Source: Ipomoea triloba (lineage: Eukaryota > Streptophyta > Magnoliopsida > Solanales > Convolvulaceae). Taken from it: a stretch of 64,000 nucleotides of DNA. The DNA is taken from the NCBI RefSeq assembly GCF_003576645.1, contig NC_044918.1, positions 30,378,074 through 30,442,073 of the forward strand, read 5' to 3'. The position numbers and the translations under genes are program-made. Below, in pieces: positions 11,493-23,500 of the stretch. Numbering within the stretch: the first letter of the stretch is position 1; each line of letters opens with the position of its first letter. The notes below the pieces were generated by a model that was not told the DNA's origin, did not search any database, and saw only the letters and a program-made list of their open reading frames with translations.

Positions 11493-13293
11493 TCACACAA
11501 TGGAGCAGCTTTGTGAATAGGTGTCATAAACGGGTTGGTAAACCGGATATGGCGGATATGGTCTGCAATAACACGGGTAGGGATTGCCGCAAAATGAGCA
11601 TAATATACATTTTACTTTGTTTTTCTCATCGTCTTTGTCGTCTTTCTTCTTCTTCTTCTCCTTGTCTTTGTCTTTGTCCTTCTCCTCCTTGTCCTTGGAT
11701 TTCACTTCTTCAATTGTTAGAATTTCAGCGCTCCTGAATTTCTTCTTTAGTCTTTTCATCAGAATATACGAATCAATCCCTTCTCCATTCACTACCAAGT
11801 GGTTTTTCTCTTCTACAATATCCACCGATTTCACTCCTGCGTCCATCAAATCAAAATATATAGCTTATTTAGTCAGGAACATCAGCCTGCATGTGTTTTT
11901 CGTTTTATTGTTGTGTTCATTTCATATACTGATAGACAACAAATTTCAACAGCCTGCCGATTATTATTATTATTATTATTTAAAGAAGTTGTCCTTAATA
12001 ATTAATAAACATTCTCAATTAGCATGCTACCATGCATAAACATTGTCCTTAATCCTACAGACATGTTAAACTCTAAAACTTCAATTCCAAAGTAATGTAT
12101 GTGTTACATATATATAGAATTTTATTCAAATGTGGCCGCGCTCTTACGTGCGGCCGTGCGGTTTACACCACTCAATGTTAAGAAATGCACCACTCAATAT
12201 TACGAAATGCACCACTCAATAACATTGAGTGGTGTATTTCATATTTAAGAAACACACCACTCAATGTATTAAGTGGTGTATTTCGTAACATTGAGTGATG
12301 CATTTCTTAACATTGACTGGTGTAAACCGCACGGCCACACGTAAGGGCGCGGCCACACCTGAACATGACCCTATATATATATATATATATAGAAATGGGT
12401 TCCGTGCGATTGATTGGCTCAAGTGCGATTGTGCGGTTAAATCTGAGTCATTAATCTTACCTAAATTACATTCAAGATTAACAGTGATTAACAAAACACG
12501 CAGTAGCAATTTGGTCCTTTTGCATTTAGCTCAAATTTAAGGTGCGCAATTTTTATTTTTAAGGTGCGTGATTTTCCTTCTTAAAGTTGCATGATTTTTG
12601 TTCTTAAGGTGAGTGGTTTTTGTATTGTGTGGCTTAAGGTGCATCAGGTGTTGAAAATTTAAGTGTGTCGATCTAAAGCTTTAGGTGCGTAGTTTTCTTC
12701 TTAAGGTGCGTGATTTGTGTGCTTAAGATGAATCAGTTGTTGAAACTTAAGGTGCGCGAGCTTAAAGCTTTAGGTGCGTGGTTTGTGTTCTTAAGATGCT
12801 TTGTTTGTGTCTTAAGTTGCATAGTTTGTGTACTTAAGGTGCGTCATTTTAATGCTTGAGGGGCGTGGTTTGCGTTCTTAAGGTGTTTTATTTGTGTGCT
12901 TAAAGTGCGTTGTTTGTATACTTAAGTTGCGTCTTTTTTTTTTATGTTAACCGTACAACCTCATGGGACCAAATTTTCGCACCAGAACTCATCCATATAT
13001 ATATAGGGGAGGGTTCAAATGAGAATACCTCCTCCTGTAAAATGTGTGGACACATCTACATTTTCCATCTTGAAAAAAATCAAAGGCTAGGGTCTTACCA
13101 TTACTAAATTTTTAAGTTTGCAATAATTATAAAATGAATTACATTCTTAAAAGTTTTCAATAATTATAAAATTGACCATGTATTATTTTTTTTTACTAAA
13201 CCTTCAATCATTGATGAAACATGATGGACAACTGAGATCAGTCCTCACTCTTTACAGAAGGACCATGTTCTCATTTGATCCTACTACAATATA

Positions 13294-13368
<75 letters not shown>

Positions 13369-13782
13369 AACATAATAAATATGAATGAATGTTATACCCC
13401 TCATTTATGTTCGTTTTTTCCGTTAAATTTTTTTGTACATTATGTTATAAAAGTTGTACTACATAATATTTTGGACAAATATACCCCTACCGTTATAACT
13501 TCCGTTATCTTTTGCACTATTGTTACTATGCGCATGCATCCACCATATATTTTCTTATCTTCTTTAATAATAATAATAATAATAATAATATATACACATT
13601 AAATATTAGAGTTATATGTTAGTTATTTTTTAAAATATAAATATTCAATTTATAAAAATATTTTATATTATTATTATTATTATTATTATTTACTACATTA
13701 AAATTTAAATAAATTTAAAATTTTAATATAAAATACTAATATTGGGCACCTATTTTTTGCGCATCGCGCATAAGAAAAACTA

Positions 13783-13832
<50 letters not shown>

Positions 13833-16241
13833 CACCTTCCATCTTGAGAAGTCAAAGGTTAGGATCTTTCTATTACTAAACTTTCAAGTTCGCAATAATT
13901 ATAAAATGAACCTCGTTTTGAAAAGTTTTCAATAGTTATAAAATTGACTTCATATTTGTTTTATTAAAATCATCAACCATTGATGAACCCTTATAGACGG
14001 CTGAGATCAGACTTCACTTTTTAAAAGAGGATCATGTTCTTATTGATCCTGCCCCCTGTAAAAAGAGTTTCAATTAGAGCTTTTTAATGATATATTTTTT
14101 ATACATTAATTTTATTGGTATAAAAAAAAGAGAAATAAATTTAAGTTGGAAAAAAATTTTATAAGAAAAAGAAAAGAATTTCTTGAGTGAATGTTGTTGT
14201 ATGTACTAGGATCCATGATATAATTATTATATTGTGTGATGTGGCATATGCGTAGAGATGTCAATCGAGTCAGATCGTTCGGTTTCGCGCTAGTTCTATC
14301 AGGCTTATGGCACTAGACTTGTTAGTTTTTTTATTGGTCAAGTTTAAAATTCTTGGCCCTAACCATACAACCTTGGCTGGCGTGCTCAACTAAAATTTTT
14401 GACATTTTTAACTCATTATTTGAAATTTTCAATTTTAATAAACTAGCGCATAAACATTAATATATATAAACTTATACATCATTCAATCAATATAAACATC
14501 TATTTCTAAATTTTGACTAAAATAATTAATATATTTACACTATAATATAATACTTTTTTATTTTTCATTATTTATTTTCATAAAAATATTTTATTTTCTA
14601 ATAAACTTATTAAAATTTTAGTTACAAATTAAATAAAAATGATTAAAGATTAGCTTACACACACATACACATATATATTGTTCTACATTATGTTGTAAAA
14701 CAAAAATAAAGTATAGAAATAGTCTCAAGCTTTCGGGCTAGCCAATTTAGGCATCAAGTTTATCGATTTTAGACTTATTGAGATAAAATTTCTTGATCTT
14801 AATCTTAAAATTTTTAAAATTATTGAGTTAGTCCATTGATTTTGGGCTAATATTGAAATCTCTACTAGTGGGTAGTAAGTAAAATTCAAAACTCAAAAGG
14901 AAACAAGGAATAAAGAAAGGTTAAAAACTTAGAAAGCTGGACATACATACCACTCAGTCGTTATACGATGGGTGATGGTCTATAATGCATTGTGGACCAT
15001 GGTCACAAAACAACGCCGTTTCATTAAATAAGAGAAATGACTGCCGTAAGTCGTAACGGGGCTCCGTAAAAGATACTACAATTCATCTCAAAAGATACTG
15101 TCTCACTTTTTTTTTTTATATTATCAAATAAAATTGTAGTTATATCGAAATGAAATTGTAGTTGTGTTGGAAGGAAACTGCAGTGCATATAACATGAAAC
15201 TAAATAATAGTTTCACATTTTTGTGTGTATATTGTCCAATGAAACTGTAGTTATATCAAAATGATATTGTAGTTGTGTTAGTTGAAAGAAAATTGAATAA
15301 CAGTTTCACATATTTGAGTGTATAATGTCAAATGAAACTGCAGTTATATCGATAAAGAAACTGCATTTGTGTTGAAAGGGAACTGCAATTGTGTTGAAAG
15401 CTAAGGGAACTGTAGTTGCGCGAAATGAAGCCGTTTCAGTCGTTTGTTTTCATTAATCAAAATGACGTCATTTTGATGTATGGTCCACGGTAAAATTTGC
15501 GCATACCCATACGTCTTTATAATTGAGTTTTGGGGCTTATTGATATCGAAATTTTGGTAGATGTGAAAAAGTTTGAACGATAAATTCTTATATCATTTGT
15601 ATATATTTTTTTATATAAATTTTTTAAATTATTTATTTTATGTATTTACAATTATATAAAAAATGGTCCATATTGAATTTTCGCAAGGATCTTGACTTTT
15701 TCAAGATTGGTGGATCCCACTACTATTTATGATTATTAGGAAAAGAATAGATTTAGATATATATGAATGAGATATTGAGTAATGATATAACAGATTTTAT
15801 GGACAGATACTACATTGTAACAGAGTCAGTAATACTAAAAAAAAATGATATAATAAATTTTAAACTCACATGGCAAAATTTTTTTATGATACTGCCTCAC
15901 GGATCGTCATCTGTGAGGCAGGTCAATTTTTTTTTTTTATAAGTATTACAATTCTTTTCATAACTCTTCAACCCTTAATATATTTTTTGATTTGAAAGTA
16001 TTACATTTTTATCAAAAATATCACATTTTTCTTTAAAAGGATTACACTTTCTCTCCTAATAAGTAGTTGTTTAATCACTAAATATATTTTGATTTAAAAA
16101 TATTACATTTTCTCTTATAATTAAAGACTCTTTATCTTTTATTTGTATTACATGTTTCAGTATAAGTATTAAATTGTTATGTTGACTTGATTCATCTCTC
16201 ACTAAATTCACCGCACAACTATTTGTAATCATAAGGATGCT

Positions 16242-16275
<34 letters not shown>

Positions 16276-16587
16276 NNNNNNNNNNNNNNNNNNNNNNNNN
16301 NNNNNNNNNNNNNNNNNNNNNNNNNNNNNNNNNNNNNNNNNNNNNNNNNNNNNNNNNNNNNNNNNNNNNNNNNNNNNNNNNNNNNNNNNNNNNNNNNNNN
16401 NNNNNNNNNNNNNNNNNNNNNNNNNNNNNNNNNNNNNNNNNNNNNNNNNNNNNNNNNNNNNNNNNNNNNNNNNNNNNNNNNNNNNNNNNNNNNNNNNNNN
16501 NNNNNNNNNNNNNNNNNNNNNNNNNNNNNNNNNNNNNNNNNNNNNNNNNNNNNNNNNNNNNNNNNNNNNNNNTTTTTTTTTTTTTTT

Positions 16588-16627
<40 letters not shown>

Positions 16628-17622
16628 AAAACCATAAGGATGCTCTTAGGTTACCTATATACATCTTTAGATATTTCTGTAGTAGAGGCTAGTGCCTACA
16701 TTTATATCAAAATCAATTTTACCACCACATAATGGCATTTAGTTAATAAAAATACGAGACAATTCTCGTATAACGAGACAATTCTCGTAATTATCAGACA
16801 ATTAACTTAATAATTATTAATTATTAATTCTTTTTTATGAAAGCTAACTATTGACTGTTTGATTTGAACAAATTAATTATGAACCATCTAAGTTGGTTTG
16901 CAGAATACTCATCAATCTAAAAGTATCAAAATTAAACATGATATCTCATCATATTTCTTTCATCATGCCAAATTGCAGAATGGATTAGGTATCTCTATCT
17001 ATAGTTTATTCTTGATTTTTTTTAGGGTTCAATATGAGGTGGAGGAAAGAAAATGTAAGAGAGATAAATTTAAGGATGCCCGATAAGAATAGTTTTGTGT
17101 GGGACCCGCCAGAAAAGAGAAAGCTAGAGGAAGGTGGCTGTTGTGCGTGTTTCGCGCACAGCCAACGGCCAGCACGCGTTGGCTGGCGCTCTAGGTCTCT
17201 CTCTCTTTTTTTTTTTTTTTTTTCTGCGTCAGATAAGCATTTTTATGTTTTTTTCCTCTTTTATCTTTTTCTCTTTCACTCCTCTCCCTCCTAATTGACA
17301 CATCAAAAGCAAAACAAACCAAAAAAAATAAAATTGGAGAAAGATAAAGATATAATTTGGTATAATTAATTTGGTATTTCCAAAGATAAAGAAAGCATAG
17401 CAGGCCATATTGTTTTGCATGAATGAAAGTGAATTTATGTATTACCTTTTGTAGACACTGCAGTTTTCATGGCCAGAACTCGGCATTTATCTGTGCTTAC
17501 CGGGAAACTGATAATAATCTTTTGCTGCATGCAGTAGGCCAAATTATTAATTAAAGAAAATACAAAACCAAAATTATTCAATTTTTAATTATTTAATTAA
17601 TTGCAAAAATGCATACCTTCAT
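11493..17622 (-). CDS. HMA gene 1: heavy-metal-associated isoprenylated plant protein (HIPP), 3 exons
   Basis: Exons on the minus strand: 17622-17617 (ATGAAG), 17524-17446 (79 nt), 11836-11493 (344 nt), giving 142 aa. Splice sites: AAG|GTATGC, CATGCAG|CAAAAG, AAAG|GTAAT and GACGCAG|GAGTG. Residues 1-70 form an HMA fold (KQKIIISFPV, an AMKTAV helix, GVKSVDIVEEKNHLVV, then a helix and a last strand). The usual metal-binding CxxC of loop 1 is absent (STDKC), as in the degenerate HPP/HIPP clade. A very Lys/Asp-rich linker (KDKEEKDKDKDKEKKKKK) follows, then a Cys/Pro/Tyr-rich tail and the CaaX box CSIV, predicted to be prenylated and so membrane-anchored. Intron 2 is 5.6 kb and full of transposons, with an N gap. 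HMA proteins bind metals or act as partners in defence; the exact role here is unknown. Confidence 0.88.
12117..12371. mobile_element. (TA)n-associated TIR element, CACTCAATG type
   Basis: Long inverted repeats (about 60 bp; left 'gtggccgcgctcttacgtgc', then 'ggtttacaccactcaatg') meet around 'accactcaat' motifs. TATA tracts lie on both sides. The same family forms the seven-fold tandem array at 55541-56662. Confidence 0.75.
12392..12994. mobile_element. (TA)n-associated element with 'ttaaggtgcgtgrttt' tandem core
   Basis: The ends are gggttccgtgcgattg... and the inverse of ggatgagttctggtgcg, each with an inner 'gtgcggttaa'-type motif. The core is about 15 degenerate copies of 'cttaaggtgcgtggtttgtg'. 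TA tracts flank it. A second member lies in opposite orientation at 27115-27635, in the intron of the neighbouring HMA paralogue. Confidence 0.7.
13006..13289. mobile_element. (TA)n-associated TIR element with 'tcaaatgagaa' ends
   Basis: It starts gggagggttcaaatgagaat and ends in the inverse (ttctcatttgatcctac). TATA on the left and a long (AAAT)n(AT)n tract on the right. A truncated second copy of the same interior lies at 13835-14055. Confidence 0.7.
13290..13366. repeat. (AAAT)n-(AT)n compound microsatellite
   Basis: Simple tandem repeats visible directly in the sequence. Confidence 0.95.
13760..13784 (+). mobile_element. Helitron-like 3' terminus
   Basis: A short GC hairpin (tgcgcatcgcgca) followed 10 nt later by CTAG and then T, as expected for a Helitron 3' end inserted before T. 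A (TA)n tract follows directly. I could not trace its 5' end. Confidence 0.5.
13835..14055. mobile_element. Truncated second copy of the 13006-13289 element
   Basis: Matches the interior and right end of that element (ccatcttgagaagtcaaagg near 13839; 'atcatgttcttattgatcct' near 14030) after a (TA)n tract at 13785-13829; the left terminus is missing. Confidence 0.7.
14253..14864. repeat. AT-rich TIR element with TAGAGATNTCAAT ends
   Basis: The left end TAGAGATGTCAAT and the inverted right end TAGAGATTTCAAT bound 612 bp of AT-rich DNA. Superfamily and target duplication are not clear. Confidence 0.5.
14955..15501. mobile_element. TIR element B of the palindromic GTGGACC family, 'actgyagttgtgtt' core
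   Basis: The left end is CAGTCGTTATACGATGGGTG and the inverted right end CGCAAATTTTACCGTGGACC, the two end types seen in elements A, D and E. The flanks CATACCACT (14946-14954) and CATACCCAT (15502-15510) match at 7 of 9 positions. The core repeats 'gaaactgcagttgtgttgaa' with variation. Sub-terminal motifs of the form 'acgccgtttca/acgtcatttt' are shared with element E. Confidence 0.65.
15502..16275. other. Gene-free; SINE end and MITE fragments
   Basis: About 15796-15833 matches the 3' end of the SINE family (agatactacattgtaacaga). About 15890-16200 is a repeat fragment with 'attacatttt' motifs like that near 10590-10760. No gene seen. Confidence 0.4.
16276..16572. other. Assembly gap (N) between T homopolymers
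   Basis: Runs of N flanked by poly-T. The motif 'ataaggatgctct' occurs on both sides (about 16230 and 16634), so the gap may sit in a small duplicated element. Confidence 0.95.
16573..17445. other. Proximal part of intron 2 of HMA gene 1
   Basis: AT-rich. About 17090-17200 is a GC-richer block with 'gcgtgtttcgcgcacagcca', probably a MITE end. T-run at about 17205-17223. No separate gene. Confidence 0.4.
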
Positions 17623-17668
17623 GCTCAAAATACCCTTCCAGCGTCTGAGTTCTGAGAAGACTTTGAGA

Positions 17669-17680
17669 TGTTTATATAGG
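17669..17680 (-). promoter_or_regulatory. TATA box of HMA gene 1
   Basis: On the minus strand CCTATATAAACA lies about 48 nt upstream of the ATG at 17622, so a start site about 30 nt downstream would leave a very short 5' UTR. Inferred from position. Confidence 0.5.
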
Positions 17681-18564
17681 AGAAATGAGATATATTTATA
17701 TACATGTACGGAGATCACAAAGTGAACCTAATTAATACTATAATGTTCATTATATACATATTATGTTTAAATTATTTGTTGTCAAGTACAAATTAAATAC
17801 TCCTAATATTTTTTATTTCTACTCTACTTACAAATTCTGGTCTTAAAATTTTTATTATTGAATTAAATCGTAAAGTCAATTTTAATTTCAATTAACATAT
17901 CATGAAAAAAAATTATTTAAAAAAAAACTTAGTCCCAGAAGCTTTTTTTTTTAAATATAAATTAATTTAAATAATTATTTTTTAAAAAATATTTTAATTT
18001 TTGAGTGACATGTTAGAAACCTGAAAAACCTACAAATGAGACGAATTACATGAAATGGATTAATTTAATATTCAACTGTAATTTTTTTTTTTTTATGTTC
18101 AGTTGCCTAATTACATTATCGTATGCAGTTTGATAGTCTATTTGACCTTTATTATATTAACCCAATCGATAATCTAACCATTAATTAGTAATCTAATGGT
18201 GGGGTATGCCGCAGGTTTAACAACCGGAGGACTCAACTGATTCCAAATGGTTTTCTTGCAATGCCTCTTCTAATCTAATTTATTTACTACGTATTTTTTA
18301 TTTATTATATTATATTTGTGATTTTATTTTTATGTAGAATTCCATCTAATATTATTCTTAGGAAGGAATGGTAGATCACTGATTTAGGTTTGGTGAGAAC
18401 TGAGAAGTTTACTCCTTCACTCTAAAAATAAAATAAAATTTCCCCTTTTTTATACGTGTAAATATGTGCTGCAACAACTACCGCTTGACGTTGTCAAGAG
18501 GAATTCAACTGGTATTCATCAATCAAATTTGTTGATGATTGGAAATATATTTGGATTTTTTTTT
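17681..18564. other. Upstream intergenic DNA of HMA gene 1
   Basis: AT-rich with poly-T and poly-A runs; no gene, RNA or defined repeat recognised. Confidence 0.4.
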
Positions 18565-18690
18565 AGTGTTACTGGCTCTATATATACTTTCTCAACCTAT
18601 TGAAGCACAACGCCTCTACTGAGGCTCGAACTCATGACCTCCTATATGGGAGAGTCACTACATGCCAAGCACGAGATGATTGGCTTATTT
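18565..18690 (-). mobile_element. tRNA-derived SINE-like copy, minus strand
   Basis: On the minus strand: cttggcatgtagtgactctc (A-box region), ggtcatgagttcgagcctc (B-box-like GAGTTCGAGCC), then cttcaataggttgagaaagt. It is homologous to the copy at 10175-10335. Confidence 0.65.
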
Positions 18691-18834
18691 GGAATTAAGC
18701 CAAGAAGAAAATACATATTTTATTCTATTGTTTGGTTCGTTGAAGAAATAGATTGTAACAATGGTACTCCAGTATTTAGTAGGTTTAAAGGATAGGAATT
18801 GAATAAGTTTTTAAAAGACATAACTAGCCTCTGC

Positions 18835-18874
<40 letters not shown>

Positions 18875-19449
18875 CCGTATGTGCACTTTGCTTTAACTTT
18901 TATGGGTTGGGTTATATTTCTTCTCTAAAGGTTGAATCCCTACCCTAAGGCTCCCCACGCCCCGACCCGACAAAGCTTCTAGGAGGATGTTGGTTGGGTT
19001 ATATTGCAAGCACTATTGTGTGTGTTTTCTTCTTCTCCTTCTCTTTCTCCTCCTCCTCCTCCTCCTCTTCCTCCTTCTTCTTCTTCTCCTTCTTGAAACC
19101 CTCATGATTCTTTATAATGTAGCATTTGTTCTATACTTTCTTAATCTTTTTCAACCTAAAGAATCAATGTTTCCACTATCGGAGTTCAATCATGTAATTA
19201 CCCATTTGAAATGATAACAGATCAGAGATGTCATCACACTACATAGCAGTTGACAAAGTACTATTGTGTTTGCTTTAACCTTTTTGGATGATACTTTTTT
19301 TTTATTGAATACTTTTGACGGTAAAACAATATAATGAGCTTAATTAATAATATAATGATATGTTTCTAGTAAATGAGATTGTCATTAAGTGTCATATTGA
19401 AAGATAGATAAGTGTTGCGATCAGAAGAAATTTCTTTTAACAAGTTTAA
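18691..19449. other. Gene-free; microsatellites
   Basis: (AAT)n at 18838-18873 and a CTC/CTT-rich stretch at about 19030-19100. The leucine-rich open frame at 18987-19214 is a by-product of that stretch. Confidence 0.5.
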
Positions 19450-19985
19450 GGTGGCCTTGTTTGGCAATCAACGGTTAGCGGTTAGCGGTTAGCGGTAGCG
19501 TATTGTGTTAGTGGTTTGTAAAAAGATATTTGAGAAAATTAACCGTTTAAATTAGCAGTTAAGATGTAAAATGATCTAAATGGTATACATATTAATAATA
19601 ATAACAATAACAATAACAACAATAATAATAATAAAAAATAATAATAATAATAATAATAATAATTAAACAAATAAAAATAAAGGGGAGCCCTCCCCTTTGT
19701 TTCTCCACTTATCCCACATCTATGGGAGAAGTGGGGAATGGAGCGTTGAAACTCATATAAAAGGAGCCTCAAGGGTCCATGTTTTAATTGATTTTCCCAT
19801 CTGCTTGGCAAGCGGATGGGCATACTTCTTAATTAAGGAGCCTCTAGTTAGCTCTTTTTTTTTTTTTTTGAATAAATATGTTGAGGGTGTTTTGGAAAAA
19901 GAATTTCTTTTCCCAAAACACCCATTGGTGGTTTGGAGTAAACTGCTAAACCGCCATTTTACCAAACATTAATTTCTATTTTACC
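19450..19985. repeat. Probable hAT-like MITE with 'tgtttggcaa' end
   Basis: The left side has 'cttgtttggcaatcaacggt' followed by 'tagcggt' repeats; the right side has 'accgccattttaccaaaca' in inverse sense. The interior contains AAT repeats. Ends and target duplication are not exact, so this is tentative. Confidence 0.4.
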
Positions 19986-20261
19986 AAACATCAATTTCTA
20001 TGGTTTGAACGAGGTCAAAACACTGAAATGATGGTAAATGATAATATTCCTAATAATATAGGGGGGGGGGGGTGATGAGAATCAATTCTAGTTGCCTAGA
20101 ATACAGAGTATTCCAAGGAAACAACCGAATAAAAATTCCAAGGAATGCTATTCTATTCCAAATCTATCACAAACAACCAAATAAAATTTCAAGAAATGCT
20201 ATTATATTCCAAGCCTATCATATGAACTACATTTGAATGAAAAGTGAGTTCCAAGCCTATC

Positions 20262-20356
20262 TGCCAAAGACTTTGTGGTCAAGCGGCATGAAGTAACTCT
20301 ACCAAATGGGAGGTCGTGGGGACTATATTACCTCGTTGGGAGATACTATATGTAAT
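20262..20356 (+). mobile_element. SINE-like head cut by the copia insertion
   Basis: A tRNA-like sequence (ttgtggtcaagcggcatgaa, then gggaggtcgtgggga) runs into the copia target site at 20357; probable tail sequence resumes after 24677. A related head (ttgtgatttagcggcat) occurs near 28994. Confidence 0.45.
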
Positions 20357-20361
20357 AGGGT
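20357..20361. repeat. 5-bp target duplication AGGGT (left)
   Basis: Identical AGGGT follows the right LTR at 24673-24677. Confidence 0.75.
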
Positions 20362-20475
20362 TAACAGGACTCTAGTAGTTCACTATGTTTAGACTTCTAG
20401 TTCATTCCATATTCCCTTTGTATTTAGTGTATACTTGTATTCCTATTGTACTCAATCAATACACGTACATTCATC
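20362..20475 (+). repeat. 5' LTR of copia element (114 bp)
   Basis: It differs from the 3' LTR at one position only (taacagg versus taacaag). It is followed directly by a primer-binding site, TGGTATCAA, matching the initiator-methionine tRNA 3' end used by plant copia elements. Confidence 0.85.
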
Positions 20476-20505
20476 TGGTATCAATCGCCTTGTTCGATCC
20501 TGATC

Positions 20506-23500
20506 ATGGCTCACACCACGCAATCTGATGCTTCTTCCGAACGCACTCTCTTCGCTGCTGTCTCTCTTCCCGCACCGGCTACTGCTCCGTCGTCCCTTTC
20601 CTTGGCACATCACTTCGTGTCGATCAAGCTCTCCTCCAAGAACTATCTCTACTGGCGTGCTCAAATGCTGCCTTTTCTTCGCAGCCAAGGGCTGCTCAAA
20701 TACGTTGATGGTTCTTTTCCATGCCCGACGCCTTCGACGCCGCCGCCGACCACATCTACTGCTGCGCCGGCGCTCGCTGTTGCTGATGATCCGGCAGTTG
20801 GGGCCTGGGTTCAGCAAGACCAGGCCATCTTGTCTATTTTGGTGGCATCGCTATCGGAGGAGGTCCTCTATCTCGCACTTGGTCAGTCCACCTCGTCTCT
20901 GCTGTGGAAGGAGATCGAGAATGCGTTCGGGTCTGCGACTCGCGCTTGTTCTCTTGGCCTTCTTGCTCAGTTGCAGGGGTTGCGTCAAGGGGATAGCACG
21001 CTTGCGGAATACCTGGGTCGTGCAAAGGTGTTGGTGGAAGAACTTGAAATGGCCAGCCAACCGGTGACGTTGGATACGCAGAACCTCTACGTGTTCAAAG
21101 GACTGCGACCGGAGTTCCGGTATATGGCTTCTTCCTTGGTCACTGCTGGGTCTCCGGTGAGTATAGCACAGCTCTCTGATTTGTTGTTGGCTCAACAATT
21201 CATCATCAGCGATGATTTGCCTTCTGCGATGGAGTCTCCGCCGGCGGCTTTGGTGTTGCGGCGTGCAGGGGGTGGTCGCCATTCTGGTGATGCTGCTGCT
21301 TGGCGTGGCCGGGGCTCGTCGCGCGGAGGAGGACGATCCGGTCGGTCTGGTCGTGGCGGTCGTGGACCGCGCTGCCAAATCTGCAGAGCTCACGGGCACT
21401 CTGTCGTTCACTGCTACCGGAGGTACTCCAACGCCACTGCACCCCAGGTTCATATGGCTGCCGCGGCTGCTTTTGGTGATCAAGGTGCTGCTTCTTCCTG
21501 GTTTTCGGATACTGGAGCGACGCATCACGCCTCGCCGTCGGAGGATGCCTTGACGGAGACGGAGGCTTACCACGGTTCGGACTCGCTACGTGTTGGTAGC
21601 GGTGAAGGTTTGCTTATTACCTGTATTGGTCATGCACGTATTTCTGCGTCTCGGTGTCTTAATTTATCTAATGTGCTTGTTGTTCCTCAGTTGTCTAATT
21701 CTTTACTGTCTGTTCAAAGATTTTCCCGGGATAATAACGTTTACTTTGAATTCCACCCTTCTTTTTTTTGTGATCAAGGACATCGTCACCAAAACTCCGC
21801 TACTTAGAGGTCCGACTTCGGGTGGTCTATACACGTTACAGCTTCCTGTGTCGTCTTCTCAACCTGCTGCGTTTCTTTCTGCCCGGGCTCCATCGAGTGT
21901 GTGGCATTGTTGTCTGGGTCACCCGCATCTTCGAGTTTTGAATAAGGTGTTGCGTAGTTGCTTAGTTAGTAAATTTGATTTCCGTTCGTCTCAGTTATGT
22001 TTGCCTTGTCAATTAGGCAAGTCTTCGCGTTTTCCTTTACCTCGTGTTAGTTCGACTAGCTCTGCTGTATTAGACTTAATCTACACAGACATTTGGGATC
22101 CTGCCCCTATTTTATCAATGACTGGTTTTCGTTATTTCATTCTATTTGTGGACGATTTTTCGCGTTATTGTTGGTTGTTTCCTTTACGGCTTAAATCTGA
22201 TTTATATGTTGTTTTTCACAAGTTTTGTGTGTTAGTTGAAAATCAGTTCTCTCGTAAGATTAAGTCTGTGCAATTTGATCTAGGGGGTGAGTGTATTAAG
22301 TTGAGTTCTGTCTTGTCTTCTCTCGGCATTGCCCATCGTAAGTCGTGTGCCTACACACATGAACAAAATGGGCGTGTCGAGCGGCGACATAGACACATTG
22401 TCGAAACTAGTCTTGCTCTTCTTGCTCAAGGGTCTGTTCCATTCCGGTATTGGGACTATGCTTTTGAGGCCGCTGTGTTTTTAATTAATCGGTTACCCTC
22501 TTCTGCTATTCATATGGTTAGTCCCTTTCATAAACTGTTCTCTACTAATCCCTCCTATGATCATCTCCGGGTGTTCGGGTGTCTGTGCTTTCCCTACCTT
22601 TGGCCCTACAATAAACATAAGTTTGCTTTTTGGTCTTCCGCTTGTGTGTTTTTGGGTTATCCTTCTTTGTTTCGTGGGTATCGGTGCATGGACCTCAATA
22701 CGGGTAAGATATTTGTTTGCTGACATGTTCGGTTTGATGAGGGGTTTTTCCCTTTGCCAGTTCTTCTGTTGTGCAGGACTCCTCTGGGGCACCCGCTCCG
22801 CCTTGGGGTGCAGGTGTGTTGGTTGATCCACCTGTACCTGCTCCTGTGCCTGTACCTGTGCTACCTGACTCTCTTCCTCCGGGTCCGACTGCAGAAACTG
22901 GTGCTGCTACGGTCAAACCGCGCCGAACCAGGGCTAAGTCTCGTCCTCTGCCACCTCGGTCTCATCCCATGCATCTTCGGCACATGGAGCCCACTTCGCC
23001 GTTCCAAGCCCTGTTGGCTGTCGGTGATGATCCATCTTGTTACTCTCAAGCGGTTCTGCATCCTGAGTGGCGTGCTGCGATGGACGCTGAGTTCAACGCT
23101 CTTCTTCATAATCAGACTTGGCGCCTAGTACCTGTCACTCCTGATATGAATGTTGTGGGCTGCAAGTGGGTGTTCCGAACGAAGAGGAAAGCTGATGGTA
23201 CTGTTGAGAGGTTTAAGGCACGTCTGGTTGCGAAAGGCTTTAATCAAGTCGCTGGTGAGGATTTTTTCGACACTTTCAGTCCGGTGGTTAAGCCAACCAC
23301 GGTCTGCTTGCTACTTTCTTTAGCTATATCCCGTGGTTGGTCCATTCGTCAGTTGGATGTTCACAACGCTTTCCTGAATGGGAGTTTGGCGGAGACGATT
23401 TATATGAAGCAGCCACCCGGCTCTTCGGATCTGCGCCTTCCTGATCATGTGTGTCTTCTCCAGCGCTCTCTGTATGGTTTGAAGCAGGCTCCCCGGGCTT

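Noticed and set aside
11513..12039. Plus-strand ORFs over HMA gene 1 exon 3
   Set aside because: Antisense of the Lys/Asp-rich linker, giving Ser/Leu/Phe runs.
16071..16692. Long ORFs across the N gap
   Set aside because: They consist of poly-T/poly-A translation and N.
20452..21573. Several long antisense and alternative-frame ORFs in the copia element
   Set aside because: Shadows of the GC-richer gag region.
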